Source of the DNA: Mycolicibacterium neoaurum VKM Ac-1815D
GTDB taxonomy: Bacteria; Actinomycetota; Actinomycetes; Mycobacteriales; Mycobacteriaceae
DNA length: 64,000 bases
Reading direction: 5' to 3'
NCBI RefSeq assembly: GCF_000317305.3
Contig: NC_023036.2
Location: 1,674,001 to 1,738,000, forward strand
Part shown: positions 41,880 to 50,466 of the stretch, piece by piece
How positions within the stretch are numbered: position 1 is the first letter of the stretch
How the letters are laid out: every line of letters begins with the position of its first letter
Translations under genes and position numbers: made by a program
The notes under the pieces: model-generated
Told to the model about the DNA's origin: nothing
Databases searched by the model: none
The model's input: only the letters and a program-made list of their open reading frames with translations

Positions 41880-43018
41880 TGTCGGCCGGCTCGGAGTCGT
41901 TCCCCGATCACCGGCTCGTCTTCGTCGCCCCGGACGAGGGGCAGACCGCGGTCGGGGACTATGCGCAGGACCTGGTGACCGCGCTGCGGCCGCATTTCGG
42001 TGAGATCGTCGAGTGCCGCACCGCAGGACCGGGTTCGGACACCCTTGCCGATATCCGGCGGCACCGCACCCGGGTGCGCAGGCTGATCGCCGACGGCCCG
42101 CCCGGGCGCACACTGGTGCACGCCGAGCTGTCCACCGGGGTGCTGCCGACGTTCTGGGCCACCGCCGGTATCGACGATGTGCCCGTCACCGCCACCATCC
42201 ACGATCCGCCCCAAGGGTTGTGGTTCCTGGCGCGCACGAAGTTCATCGCGTCGTCTCGGCTGCTGACCCATGGCATCCACTACCCGCTGCGCCCGCTGTC
42301 CCGCGCCGTCGAGGGGCGGGTGCATGCCGGCCGCACGCTGATCGCGCTCACCGAGACGGGGCGGCAGTCGATCGCGCGCACCTACCCGGACACGTCGACC
42401 TACTGCGTGCCGCACCTGGTGCGCAGCCGTCCCGCCATCGCACCGGCCCAGGATCGTCCGAAGGCCGTCGGCTTCTTCGGATTCGTCTACCGCGGAAAGG
42501 GTTTCGACCATATCGCCCGGATCCGCGAGCTGCTGCCCCGCGACATCGCGATCCGCGTCGCCGGTCGCGGCACGGAGGAGCTGCCGCGGGCCGAGGGCAT
42601 CGAGATCCTCGGCGGTGTCGACGGAGCGCAGGAGGACGCCTTCTTCGAATCGGTGCGCGCCATCGTCGTGCCCTACGGCAAGCGGCATTTCTACGCCGAG
42701 ACCTACCCGGCTTCCGGGGTGGTCGCCCATGCCATGGCCTACAGCACACCCATCGTGTGCACCGGCTACGGCGCTTTGGCCGAGCTCGGCACCGACCAAG
42801 GCGTGCTCAACGTCGCCCCGCGTGGTGGTGGCGACGATGCCGTGGCCGCCGGACTGGCCGATGGCATCGCCACCCTGCTCAACGATGCCGACCGGTTGAC
42901 CGAGCTCGGGCGCAACGCCGACCGCACCCGCCAGGAACGGTCGGCCGCCCGCACCGCGGAGGCCTTCGCGCAGATCTGGTCGAAGGTGCTCGCCGAGTGG
43001 TCCGCGAGCGGCCGGTGA
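41879..43018 (+). CDS. glycosyltransferase, GT4-like
   Basis: A 379-residue GT-B protein. HRLVFVAPDEGQTAVGDYAQDLVTAL is the N-terminal donor-domain start, TATIHDPPQGLWFLART a central segment, and KAVGFFGFVYRGKGFDHIARI opens the C-terminal domain. The usual E-x7-E is changed to FYAETYPASGVVAHAMAYSTP, so donor contacts differ from standard GT4. Coupled on both sides: TGATG with the acyltransferase and GTGA with the flippase. Confidence 0.85.
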   Translation: MSAGSESFPDHRLVFVAPDEGQTAVGDYAQDLVTALRPHFGEIVECRTAGPGSDTLADIRRHRTRVRRLIADGPPGRTLVHAELSTGVLPTFWATAGIDDVPVTATIHDPPQGLWFLARTKFIASSRLLTHGIHYPLRPLSRAVEGRVHAGRTLIALTETGRQSIARTYPDTSTYCVPHLVRSRPAIAPAQDRPKAVGFFGFVYRGKGFDHIARIRELLPRDIAIRVAGRGTEELPRAEGIEILGGVDGAQEDAFFESVRAIVVPYGKRHFYAETYPASGVVAHAMAYSTPIVCTGYGALAELGTDQGVLNVAPRGGGDDAVAAGLADGIATLLNDADRLTELGRNADRTRQERSAARTAEAFAQIWSKVLAEWSASGR

Positions 43019-44202
43019 CCGATCCCGCGCAGCCGGCTCCCGCCGGTCCGGCGCCCACCTCGAATCACCTGATGCGCACGCTGTGGGCGGTGTTCTGGCT
43101 CTACGGCGGACGCGGTGTCGGACTGTTGTGGACGGCCGTCATCATCGCCCAGCTCGGCATCGCCGATTACGGTCAGTACGGCATGGCGTACGCGGCCTTC
43201 TCGTTGATCGGGCCGCCACTGGACAATCCCTTCGCCGTCCGCGCGGTGCGGGAGTCCGAGCAGCGGTTCCTGTCCGAGCGCACCAGCCGCTATCTGCTCG
43301 GCGTCACCCTCATGGTGGCCGGCGCGGCCCTGGTCGAGGTCAGCTACATCGCCTGGTTCGGGTTGTTCGTCGCGGGCGGCGAGATCGTGCTGAAGGCCTA
43401 CCAGAGTCATTGGGCCCGCGACGGTCAGCCCCAGCGGGTCGCCCAGCTCGACACCATCCGCCAGGTTGCCAGCGTGGCATGCGCTGCAGGGTATGTCTTC
43501 CTGGCCGACCAGCCCACCTTGCACATCGCCAGCCTGTTCCTGGTGGCGCCGTACGTGGTGATCGCCATCGTGGTCGGATTCGTCGTATTACCGCACCGCC
43601 CCGGTATGCCGGGGCCGCCGAAGCTGATCGCCATCCTGATCGGCGAGATGCTCGGGCTGGCCGCCTATCTGCAGGGTGATGTGCTGCTGCTGGGCTGGCT
43701 GACCGATGACACCACGGTGGGCTACTACGCGCTCACCGTGACCGTGACGATCGCCATCGTCGCCGTCGGCCAGTCCTTCGGGATGTCCTACAACCGGGCA
43801 CTGCGCGAGGGTGACGGTCACCTCTCGGCGGGCCCGCCGCTGAAGAGCACGCTGATCCTCGGTGCGCTGGCCGGGCTGCTCGTCCTCGTCGTCGGGGTGG
43901 TCATGTTGTTCACCCCCGCCCCCAACGAGCTGGCCGCCGCGATGATCATCATGGCGATGTTCTGCGGTATGCGCACCATCACCTCGGTCTTCCAGGCGGT
44001 GCTCTATCTGCAGCGCCGCGACACCACCCGACTGGTCGCCAACCTGAGCCTGCTCCCGGTCAAGCTCGGCCTGGTGGCGTTGCTGGCCTTCGCCGGCGCT
44101 GTCGGCGCGGCGATCGCCACCGTGATCGCCGATGCGCTGCTGCTCGGCATCTACGCCTACATCCTGTACCGCAGGCCGACAGGCAGGACGACATCATCAT
44201 GA
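43015..44202 (+). CDS. polysaccharide flippase, Wzx-like (MOP superfamily)
   Basis: A 395-residue membrane protein with about ten to twelve hydrophobic segments, beginning with LWAVFWLYGGRGVGLLWTAVIIAQLGIADYGQYGMAYAAFSL, the lead helix of polysaccharide flippases. LQGDVLLLGWLTDDTTVGYYAL is a second family hallmark. It should move undecaprenyl-linked repeat units to the outer face. The GTG start overlaps the preceding stop, and its stop overlaps the next start (ATGA), so it is tightly coupled to the glycosyltransferases. Confidence 0.87.
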   Translation: MTDPAQPAPAGPAPTSNHLMRTLWAVFWLYGGRGVGLLWTAVIIAQLGIADYGQYGMAYAAFSLIGPPLDNPFAVRAVRESEQRFLSERTSRYLLGVTLMVAGAALVEVSYIAWFGLFVAGGEIVLKAYQSHWARDGQPQRVAQLDTIRQVASVACAAGYVFLADQPTLHIASLFLVAPYVVIAIVVGFVVLPHRPGMPGPPKLIAILIGEMLGLAAYLQGDVLLLGWLTDDTTVGYYALTVTVTIAIVAVGQSFGMSYNRALREGDGHLSAGPPLKSTLILGALAGLLVLVVGVVMLFTPAPNELAAAMIIMAMFCGMRTITSVFQAVLYLQRRDTTRLVANLSLLPVKLGLVALLAFAGAVGAAIATVIADALLLGIYAYILYRRPTGRTTSS

Positions 44203-45338
44203 CCGCCGCAGCCACCAGGGCCGTGTTCCTGCTGTCGAAGGATCCGGTCGCCGACCACGGCGGCGACGTCGAGCTGTCCCGGTTGGTGATCCGGCTGGCG
44301 GCCGATTCCTGCGAGGTATCGGCCATCTGCCTGTCCCATGAGCCTGCGGGCACGGTCGAGACCGAGCTGGTCGCCGGCGGGATGACACTGGTGCGGGTCG
44401 GGAAAACCGGTGTGCAACCGGTGCGGTTGCTGGTCGACACCCTGCGCACCGGCCGCAGCCTGACCCACGCCCGGTTCGACAGCGATGCGCTGGTGGCGGC
44501 CATCTCCGCGGCCACCGCCGACGTGTTCGTCGCCGAGCACAGTTACATGGCCGAATCATTCCTGCGCAGTACCCAGGTCGGCCGGGCGCGCCTGGTGGTC
44601 AACACCCATGTCAGTGAATCTCTGGTGTGGCGCGCGACCCGAGGGCTGCTGGGCAGGCAGCAGGAGGGCCGGCTGTTGGGTGACGAACTGCGGGTGGCTC
44701 GGGCCGCCGACGCGGTCGGCACCTACGACGCCGACGAGGCCGAGTTCTATCGGGCCAACGGCGTGCCGTCGGCGCGATGGCTGGACCTCACCCTGCCACC
44801 GGCGACGCAGGTGCCGGTGGCGTCGACCCCGCGCCGGCTGGTGCTGATGGGCACCAGGGATTGGCCCCCGAACCAGGAGGCCTTCCTGACCGCGCTGCGG
44901 TTGTGGCCGCGGATCGCCGCTGGGATCGACGGCGCCGAGCTGTGCATCATCGGCGCCAAAAAGTCGGGGAAGGCCGGAGACCCGGTCTATCCCGACGGGG
45001 TACGCGATCTGGGCTTCGTCGACGACCTCGGCGGTTTCCTGGCGACCTGCCGCGCGATGATCGCGCCGATCAGCACCGGCGGCGGTGTGCGGGTGAAGAT
45101 CCTGGACGCGGCCAGGATGGGGCTACCGGTGGTGGGCACCACCGCGGCGGTGGGCTCGCTGGCGCAGCTGCTGGAACTGGGCACCCATGACGACGACGAT
45201 GACTTCGTCGCGGCCTGCCGGAGTTTGCTGTTGGACGTCGAGCAAGCGCGTTCGGCGGGTGAGCGGCTGTACGCCCGTAACCGCGAATTCTGGGACCAGC
45301 GCCGTCCGCATCGCGCGGTGTCGGCGCTGCTCGGCTAG
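44199..45338 (+). CDS. glycosyltransferase family 4
   Basis: A 379-residue protein. The N-terminal domain VFLLSKDPVADHGGDVELSRLVIRL carries the glycine-rich acceptor loop; LVVNTHVSESLVWR is the inter-domain segment; RRLVLMGTRDWPPNQEAFLTAL and APISTGGGVRVKILDAARMGLPVVGTTAAVGSL form the donor-binding half, the latter standing for the E-x7-E site. The C-terminal end overlaps the last bases of the opposite-strand polymerase gene. Last of the five coupled genes from 39983. Confidence 0.87.
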   Translation: MTAAATRAVFLLSKDPVADHGGDVELSRLVIRLAADSCEVSAICLSHEPAGTVETELVAGGMTLVRVGKTGVQPVRLLVDTLRTGRSLTHARFDSDALVAAISAATADVFVAEHSYMAESFLRSTQVGRARLVVNTHVSESLVWRATRGLLGRQQEGRLLGDELRVARAADAVGTYDADEAEFYRANGVPSARWLDLTLPPATQVPVASTPRRLVLMGTRDWPPNQEAFLTALRLWPRIAAGIDGAELCIIGAKKSGKAGDPVYPDGVRDLGFVDDLGGFLATCRAMIAPISTGGGVRVKILDAARMGLPVVGTTAAVGSLAQLLELGTHDDDDDFVAACRSLLLDVEQARSAGERLYARNREFWDQRRPHRAVSALLG

Positions 45339-46831
45339 CCGCCTGCCGTCACCGGGACCGGCGCGTCCTGGTGTTTTCTGGCCTGCTCGATCCGCGCGGT
45401 CAGCTCATCGGCTTCCCGGTTCTCGGTCCGCAACTGATCGGCATAGACCAGGAAGACCAGGAAGATCGTGTACAGGAAGACGATCTGGGGGATGATCACC
45501 ACCGGGTGATCGAGATTGAGCGCCACGAACGAAAACCCGATGAATACGCCGCCATAAACCGCGCTCGGAAGTGAATTTGCCCGCAGCAGCCGATAGCCGA
45601 TGAAGCAACCGATAGCGACGACGGCCAGGAAAGCGATTCCGACAAAAATGCCGCCGCGGTGGATCGCGATCAGCGGCGCGTTCGACACGAAGTTCTCCAG
45701 GAACGCGTAGGCGCCGTCCTTGAACTCGCGTTGTGACCAACCCCACCCGAACAACCAGTGCCCGTCCATCCGGCCGGGGAACTCGCGGATCGAATCGACG
45801 CGGTCGGTGGCCCCGGCGTCGTTCTCGCTGAGCGTCCCGAGTAATCGGGTGCGCACCGAGGGCACCATGAATGCACCGACCACGGCCAGGGTCATCGTGC
45901 CGATGAGCAGCTGGCGGTCTCGGGCCCGCATCGGGTGGAAGATGAACACCAGAACAACACCCACCAACACCGTGACGATGGCGGATCGACTCAGCGTCAG
46001 GGCAATTGCCGCGCCGATGATCCCGACGATCAGCACCCGCCGCCACCCCGCGAACACGATCATGGCGACGACGAACGAGATCACCAGCCCGATGCCCGCG
46101 GCATTGGGATCCAGCCACAGGCCGCCGAGGCGGCTGAATGCCTGACTGTCGGCGGCGACCTGAAAGCGGTCCGTGCGAGGCACATTGGTCGGCGTGCCGC
46201 CGGTGAAGAAGAACCGCTCGGTGTTCGCCACGGCATACCCGAAGATCCGAAACGGTTGCAGCAGAATCTGATTCGATCCCATGAGGATCGACGCGATGCC
46301 GAACGCGGCGTTGAACGCCGCGGCGTAGGCGAAGATCCGGCCGAACTTGGCCAGGTGCTCGCGCGGCAGTGCGAGGATGGCGAAGAACGCGCCGGTCGCG
46401 ATGGCCCATTTGGTGTAGTCGAGGATGTTCACGATCGAGGAGAACGTGACGATCATCGAGATGCCGGACACGATCACCAGCACCAACACGGCCTTGGCCA
46501 AGGTGCTGCCCAGCACCGGGAAACGCTTGGCGGCGTTGGGATGGATCAATGCAGCCATCAGCGCCCCGCCCGCGAACGGGAGATACAGCGGAAGGTGCAC
46601 GCCGGGGAAATAGCCGAACGGCAGCGTGCCGATGGCCACCGCCATGCCCCAGTACAGCCACAGCGGATGTCGCAGGCCGATGTAGAGGCCGACCGACATG
46701 GCGATCAGTGCCGCGATGGCCATGATCGCCGGCTTGCCCGCGAGAGCGACCGCGGTCGCCAACAGCACCGTCAGCGCAATGATTGCCGCGCCGAGCAGCA
46801 CACTGCCGCGTGACGGCGCGCCGAGTTTCAT
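45335..46831 (-). CDS. O-antigen polymerase/ligase-like membrane protein (Wzy candidate)
   Basis: A 498-residue protein with about eleven or twelve membrane segments and a larger outer loop (about 310-380) that contains DRVDSIREFPGRMDGHWLFGWGWSQREF, as in Wzy/WaaL proteins. GGLWLDPNAAGIGL is another motif shared with this superfamily. It would join repeat units outside the membrane. It is the only gene of the locus on the minus strand, convergent with the glycosyltransferase and divergent from the Wzz-ATPase across 184 bp. Confidence 0.85.
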   Translation of the reverse strand: MKLGAPSRGSVLLGAAIIALTVLLATAVALAGKPAIMAIAALIAMSVGLYIGLRHPLWLYWGMAVAIGTLPFGYFPGVHLPLYLPFAGGALMAALIHPNAAKRFPVLGSTLAKAVLVLVIVSGISMIVTFSSIVNILDYTKWAIATGAFFAILALPREHLAKFGRIFAYAAAFNAAFGIASILMGSNQILLQPFRIFGYAVANTERFFFTGGTPTNVPRTDRFQVAADSQAFSRLGGLWLDPNAAGIGLVISFVVAMIVFAGWRRVLIVGIIGAAIALTLSRSAIVTVLVGVVLVFIFHPMRARDRQLLIGTMTLAVVGAFMVPSVRTRLLGTLSENDAGATDRVDSIREFPGRMDGHWLFGWGWSQREFKDGAYAFLENFVSNAPLIAIHRGGIFVGIAFLAVVAIGCFIGYRLLRANSLPSAVYGGVFIGFSFVALNLDHPVVIIPQIVFLYTIFLVFLVYADQLRTENREADELTARIEQARKHQDAPVPVTAGG

Positions 46832-47015
46832 TGCGGACTCGTCTTCATTGCGGAATGATCCTCACGGCTTTACTGCACCGTTGTTGCATTTAACTATCCT
46901 TGCATCGGTTTCGCTGGCGCCGCCACCTAGGGTGCCAGCCGCAAACTGGGCGGCTGCTGTAGTTGACGCTATCGTTGCATTGTCGTGGCGATCCAGAAGC
47001 GAATGGAGTGCTCCC

Positions 47016-48470
47016 TTGGCCGTCGGTGATTACCTGCGAATCTTTCGCCGGTTCTGGTGGGTAGTCCTGCTGGCAACGCTCATAGGTGTTGCTGTGGGGT
47101 ACGCCACCATGTTCATGTCGACGACGCAGTACTCCTCGACAACCCGGTTGTTCGTCACCACCCAGAGCGGTACCTCGGTCGGTGACGCCTACCAGAACAA
47201 CCTGTTCTCCCAGGAACGGGTGTTCTCCTATGCCGGGCTGGCCACCAGCGACCAGGTCGCGGCGCGGGCCATCGCCCAGCTCAAGGCGCCGATCTCGGTC
47301 GACGAACTGCGCGCCAAGATCACCGCGATGCCGCTGCCGCAGACCGTGCTGCTCGACATCACCGCCACCGATCCCGATCCGGCGGCCGCTCAGCGCTACG
47401 CCAACGCGGTGGCCGACCAACTGGTCAATGTGACCGCCGAGCTGGAGACCTCCCGCCGCGGTGGTGAGGCCGCCGCTGCCGCCGTGCTGGTCGACGACGC
47501 CAGCTACGGCACCAAGGTCGAGTCGATGGGTTTGCCCATCCGGTTGGCCGCGGGCGCGGTCGGCGGTCTGGTACTCGGCGTGCTGGTGGCGGTTCTGCTC
47601 GGCATCTCCGACAGCAAGGTCCGTCGCCGCGAGCGCATCGAGGACGTCACGGGTGTGCCTTTGCTGGGCACCCTGGTCGCCGACGCACACGACCGCACCG
47701 GGGTCATCGACCTGGAAGCCGGGGGACTGGCGGTCGAACGGCTGCGCGAACTGCGCACCAACGTCCAGTTCGCCCGCAACGCCCACGGCCAGCACCCGCG
47801 TGTCATCGCCGTGACCAGCCCGTCCCCGCAGGACGGCCGCTCGACCACCGCGATCGACCTGGCGGCCTCCTTCGCCGAGGCCGGGCACTCCGTGGTGCTG
47901 GTCGACGGTGACCTGGTCAAGCCGGATCTGCCCGAGTTGTTGGCCCTCGACAGTGCCGCGGTCAAGCAGGCAGGCACCAAGGGGTTCAGCACCCTGTTGG
48001 CCGGCCAGCACGATCTGTCCGAGTCGCTGATCGAGGTGCCCGGGTCGCGGGTCGCGCTGTTGCCCGCCGGGCCGGTGCCGTCGGTGCGCCGCGATCTGTG
48101 GGGAGATCAGCGCACCTCGCGAGTACTGGAGCTGCTGCGCGGGCACTTCGAGTACGTGATCATCGACACACCGCCGCTGACCAAATACGCCGACGGGACG
48201 GTGCCCGCCGCGCTCGGCGACGGTGCGCTGGTGCTGGGTCGCATCGGTCACACCAAGGCCTCGGCGTTGCGTCAGGGTGTGACCGCGCTGCAGACCGCGC
48301 ACGCCACCGTCCTCGGTGTCGTCGCCACCTTCGAACCCGGGCACCGGCGGGAGCTGTCCGCCGACCGCAAGCACGGTGGGGCGGCGGCGGGATCGGCCAA
48401 GACCGGCGATGCGCGCGATACCGACGACGAGACCGCCAAGGCCGAGTCCCCGGCCTCGGCCAAGAGGTAG
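47016..48470 (+). CDS. Wzz-type chain length protein fused to BY-kinase-like ATPase, Walker A altered
   Basis: A 484-residue protein. Residues 1-200 form a Wzz domain with two membrane helices (FWWVVLLATLIGVAVGYATMF and LAAGAVGGLVLGVLVAVLLG). The ATPase part shows TSPSPQDGRSTT where BY-kinases have GxGKS/T (Lys is Arg), an intact Walker A' VVLVDGDLVKPDL, and Walker B YVIIDTPPL. The C-terminal tail is Ala/Asp/Lys-rich and has no tyrosine cluster. So it may bind nucleotide weakly and not autophosphorylate on tyrosine. The start is probably TTG 47016, with GGAG seven bases upstream. Three TTGCAT repeats lie in the upstream region. Confidence 0.87.
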   Translation: MAVGDYLRIFRRFWWVVLLATLIGVAVGYATMFMSTTQYSSTTRLFVTTQSGTSVGDAYQNNLFSQERVFSYAGLATSDQVAARAIAQLKAPISVDELRAKITAMPLPQTVLLDITATDPDPAAAQRYANAVADQLVNVTAELETSRRGGEAAAAAVLVDDASYGTKVESMGLPIRLAAGAVGGLVLGVLVAVLLGISDSKVRRRERIEDVTGVPLLGTLVADAHDRTGVIDLEAGGLAVERLRELRTNVQFARNAHGQHPRVIAVTSPSPQDGRSTTAIDLAASFAEAGHSVVLVDGDLVKPDLPELLALDSAAVKQAGTKGFSTLLAGQHDLSESLIEVPGSRVALLPAGPVPSVRRDLWGDQRTSRVLELLRGHFEYVIIDTPPLTKYADGTVPAALGDGALVLGRIGHTKASALRQGVTALQTAHATVLGVVATFEPGHRRELSADRKHGGAAAGSAKTGDARDTDDETAKAESPASAKR

Positions 48471-48472
48471 GA

Positions 48473-49726
48473 GTGGCGCCGAGCCCGTTCCGCGGCGCGG
48501 CTGCGCTGTGCGCCCTGGTCGTGCTGGTCACGTCCTGCGCGCCGGCGGAACCGGCACCCCCGCCGGAGGCTGCGGCCCCGCCGGCGATCAAGACCTTCAC
48601 CCCGCCGTTCGACGGTAAACCCCGGCTGCCACCACCCGATATGACCGATGACGGGCCGGGCTCGCTGATCTCGGTGGAACCCATGTCGGGTAGCGAGTTG
48701 CTCAACCAGGACGACGCCACGTACATGCGGGTGGTGTACCGGTCCACCTCCGGCGTCGACGGCCAGCCCACCGAGGTATCCGGCGCGGTGGCGATCCCGC
48801 CGGGCGACCCGCCCAAGGGCGGCTGGCCCATCCTGGCGTTCGGGCAGGGCACCAAGGGTGTGCTCAACAAATGCGCCAGCAGTCTGTACAGCAGCCTGCC
48901 GCTGAACGCCTGGACCATGTCGGTCTTCGTGCGGGCCGGATTCCTGGTGACCGTCTCGGACTTCCAGGGCGCCGGCGTCGAGGGCTATCAGCACCCGTTC
49001 CTCAACGCCAAGACCTACGGGTACAACGTCATCGACTCGGTGCGCGCCGCCCAGCGCATCGGCGCTCCGACCACCGGCCGCTGGCTGGCCTACGGCCACT
49101 CCGCGGGTGGGCTTGCTGTCTGGGCGGCGGCCGAACAGGCGCCCACCTACGGCCGCGGCCTGGATCTGCTCGGCACGGTGGCGATGGCACCGGCAGCCGA
49201 TATGGCCGGTCTCGCCGACGCGGCGTGGAACGAGACGCTGACCCCCGACCAGCGGGTCACCCTGGTGTTCGCGCTGCAGTCGCTGAAGTGGTTCCACCCC
49301 GAGATGAACCTCGACAATTACCGTCGCGGTGTCACCGCGCAGAACTGGGATGCCCTGCTGGACTGCATCCCGCCCAACTTCGACGATATCGCCAGGGTGC
49401 GCGCCCTGATGACCAACGAAGACCTCAAACCGGCCACCTACGAGGACGTGGTGTGGTTGCGTGACCGGCTCGCCGAGATCGCGGTGCCCCAGGCGCCCAA
49501 CCTGACGCCGATGGTGGTCGGCTACGGCACCCAGGACATGCTGGTCAACCAGGCCTGGTTCGAGCAGGCCCTCGACCGCGCCTGTGCCATGGGCAGCTAT
49601 ATCCAGATAGAGAAGGGCGTCGGCAAAGGGCACGCCGACCTGGACAGTGGTTTCACGCTGCCCTGGTTGATGGATCGACTCGACGGGGCCGATCCGCCAC
49701 CGAATGATTGCCTGAGCCGAAATTGA
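48473..49726 (+). CDS. secretory lipase-family lipoprotein, paralogue 1
   Basis: A 417-residue alpha/beta hydrolase of the LIP type. The signal peptide ends in the lipobox VTSC with Cys22, so it is a lipid-anchored surface protein. A Pro-rich stretch leads to DGPGSLISVEP, STSGVDGQPTEVSGAVAIPPGDPPKGGWP, then the nucleophile elbow GHSAGG (Ser210), an Asp in GTQDMLVN (355) and His387 in GKGHADLD, a complete triad. GTG start, two bases after the ATPase stop. The oxyanion segment reads GQGTKG, where the paralogues have GHGT. Confidence 0.88.
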   Translation: MAPSPFRGAAALCALVVLVTSCAPAEPAPPPEAAAPPAIKTFTPPFDGKPRLPPPDMTDDGPGSLISVEPMSGSELLNQDDATYMRVVYRSTSGVDGQPTEVSGAVAIPPGDPPKGGWPILAFGQGTKGVLNKCASSLYSSLPLNAWTMSVFVRAGFLVTVSDFQGAGVEGYQHPFLNAKTYGYNVIDSVRAAQRIGAPTTGRWLAYGHSAGGLAVWAAAEQAPTYGRGLDLLGTVAMAPAADMAGLADAAWNETLTPDQRVTLVFALQSLKWFHPEMNLDNYRRGVTAQNWDALLDCIPPNFDDIARVRALMTNEDLKPATYEDVVWLRDRLAEIAVPQAPNLTPMVVGYGTQDMLVNQAWFEQALDRACAMGSYIQIEKGVGKGHADLDSGFTLPWLMDRLDGADPPPNDCLSRN

Positions 49727-50448
49727 GGGCGCCGGTCGACGTCCCGCGGGCTCGGGACTATCTGACGATCCTGGCCAGGGGCTGGGTCATCATCCTGCTC
49801 GCCACGCTGCTGGCCCCCGGCGCGGCCTATGTTGTGCAGAAACTGACCTTCGATAAGGGCTACACCGCGTCGGCGCTGCTGTTCGCCCAGGTCGCAGGCG
49901 ATCCCGGGACCTACTCCGCCTACGCGGGCGGGCTCGGTGCCAACGCCCGCATGGCCACGTACTCCTCGCTGGCCCAGTCGCGGGTGATCAGCCAGCGCGC
50001 CATCGACGAGACCGGCCTGCCGATGACCGCCGAGCAACTGGCCGCCAGCACCACCGCCACCTGGGAGCCCTACGGCATCAACCGATTCGGCATGCCCAGC
50101 TCGGTGCTGCTGCGGGTGACCGTCTCCGGTGCCGACCCCGATCAGACCGTCACGGCCGTCAATGCGCTGGCGGTCAATCTGGCCAAGCTCTCCGGGGAGC
50201 TGGAGTGGATCCAGGCCGAACCCACCGACGCCATCCAGTACACCGGTCCGGTCGCCCAACTCGTGCCCGTCGACGCCGCCGCGGCCGCCCACAAGGTGCA
50301 ACCCGATGTCACCAACACCCTGATCATCGCCGCTGGGGTCGGTTTCGCGCTCAGCGCGGTGCTCGTGCTGGCCGTCGGTATCGCTCGCGACAACGTGCTG
50401 ACCCGCGGCCAACTGGTCGACGTCGTCAACGGCACGATGTCCACTTGA
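49723..50448 (+). CDS. stand-alone Wzz-type chain length determinant protein
   Basis: A 241-residue protein with a first helix ARDYLTILARGWVIILLATLLAPGAAYVV, an outer domain of about 150 residues (GYTASALLFAQVAG, YSSLAQSRVISQRAIDETGLPM), and a last helix TLIIAAGVGFALSAVLVLAVGI. It resembles the Wzz half of the ATPase gene but has no ATPase, so the locus has two chain length proteins. TTG 49723 overlaps the preceding stop (TTGA); TTG 49708 is an alternative. Confidence 0.8.
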   Translation: MRAPVDVPRARDYLTILARGWVIILLATLLAPGAAYVVQKLTFDKGYTASALLFAQVAGDPGTYSAYAGGLGANARMATYSSLAQSRVISQRAIDETGLPMTAEQLAASTTATWEPYGINRFGMPSSVLLRVTVSGADPDQTVTAVNALAVNLAKLSGELEWIQAEPTDAIQYTGPVAQLVPVDAAAAAHKVQPDVTNTLIIAAGVGFALSAVLVLAVGIARDNVLTRGQLVDVVNGTMST

Positions 50449-50466
50449 GTCCGAGGAGTTTCTGAG

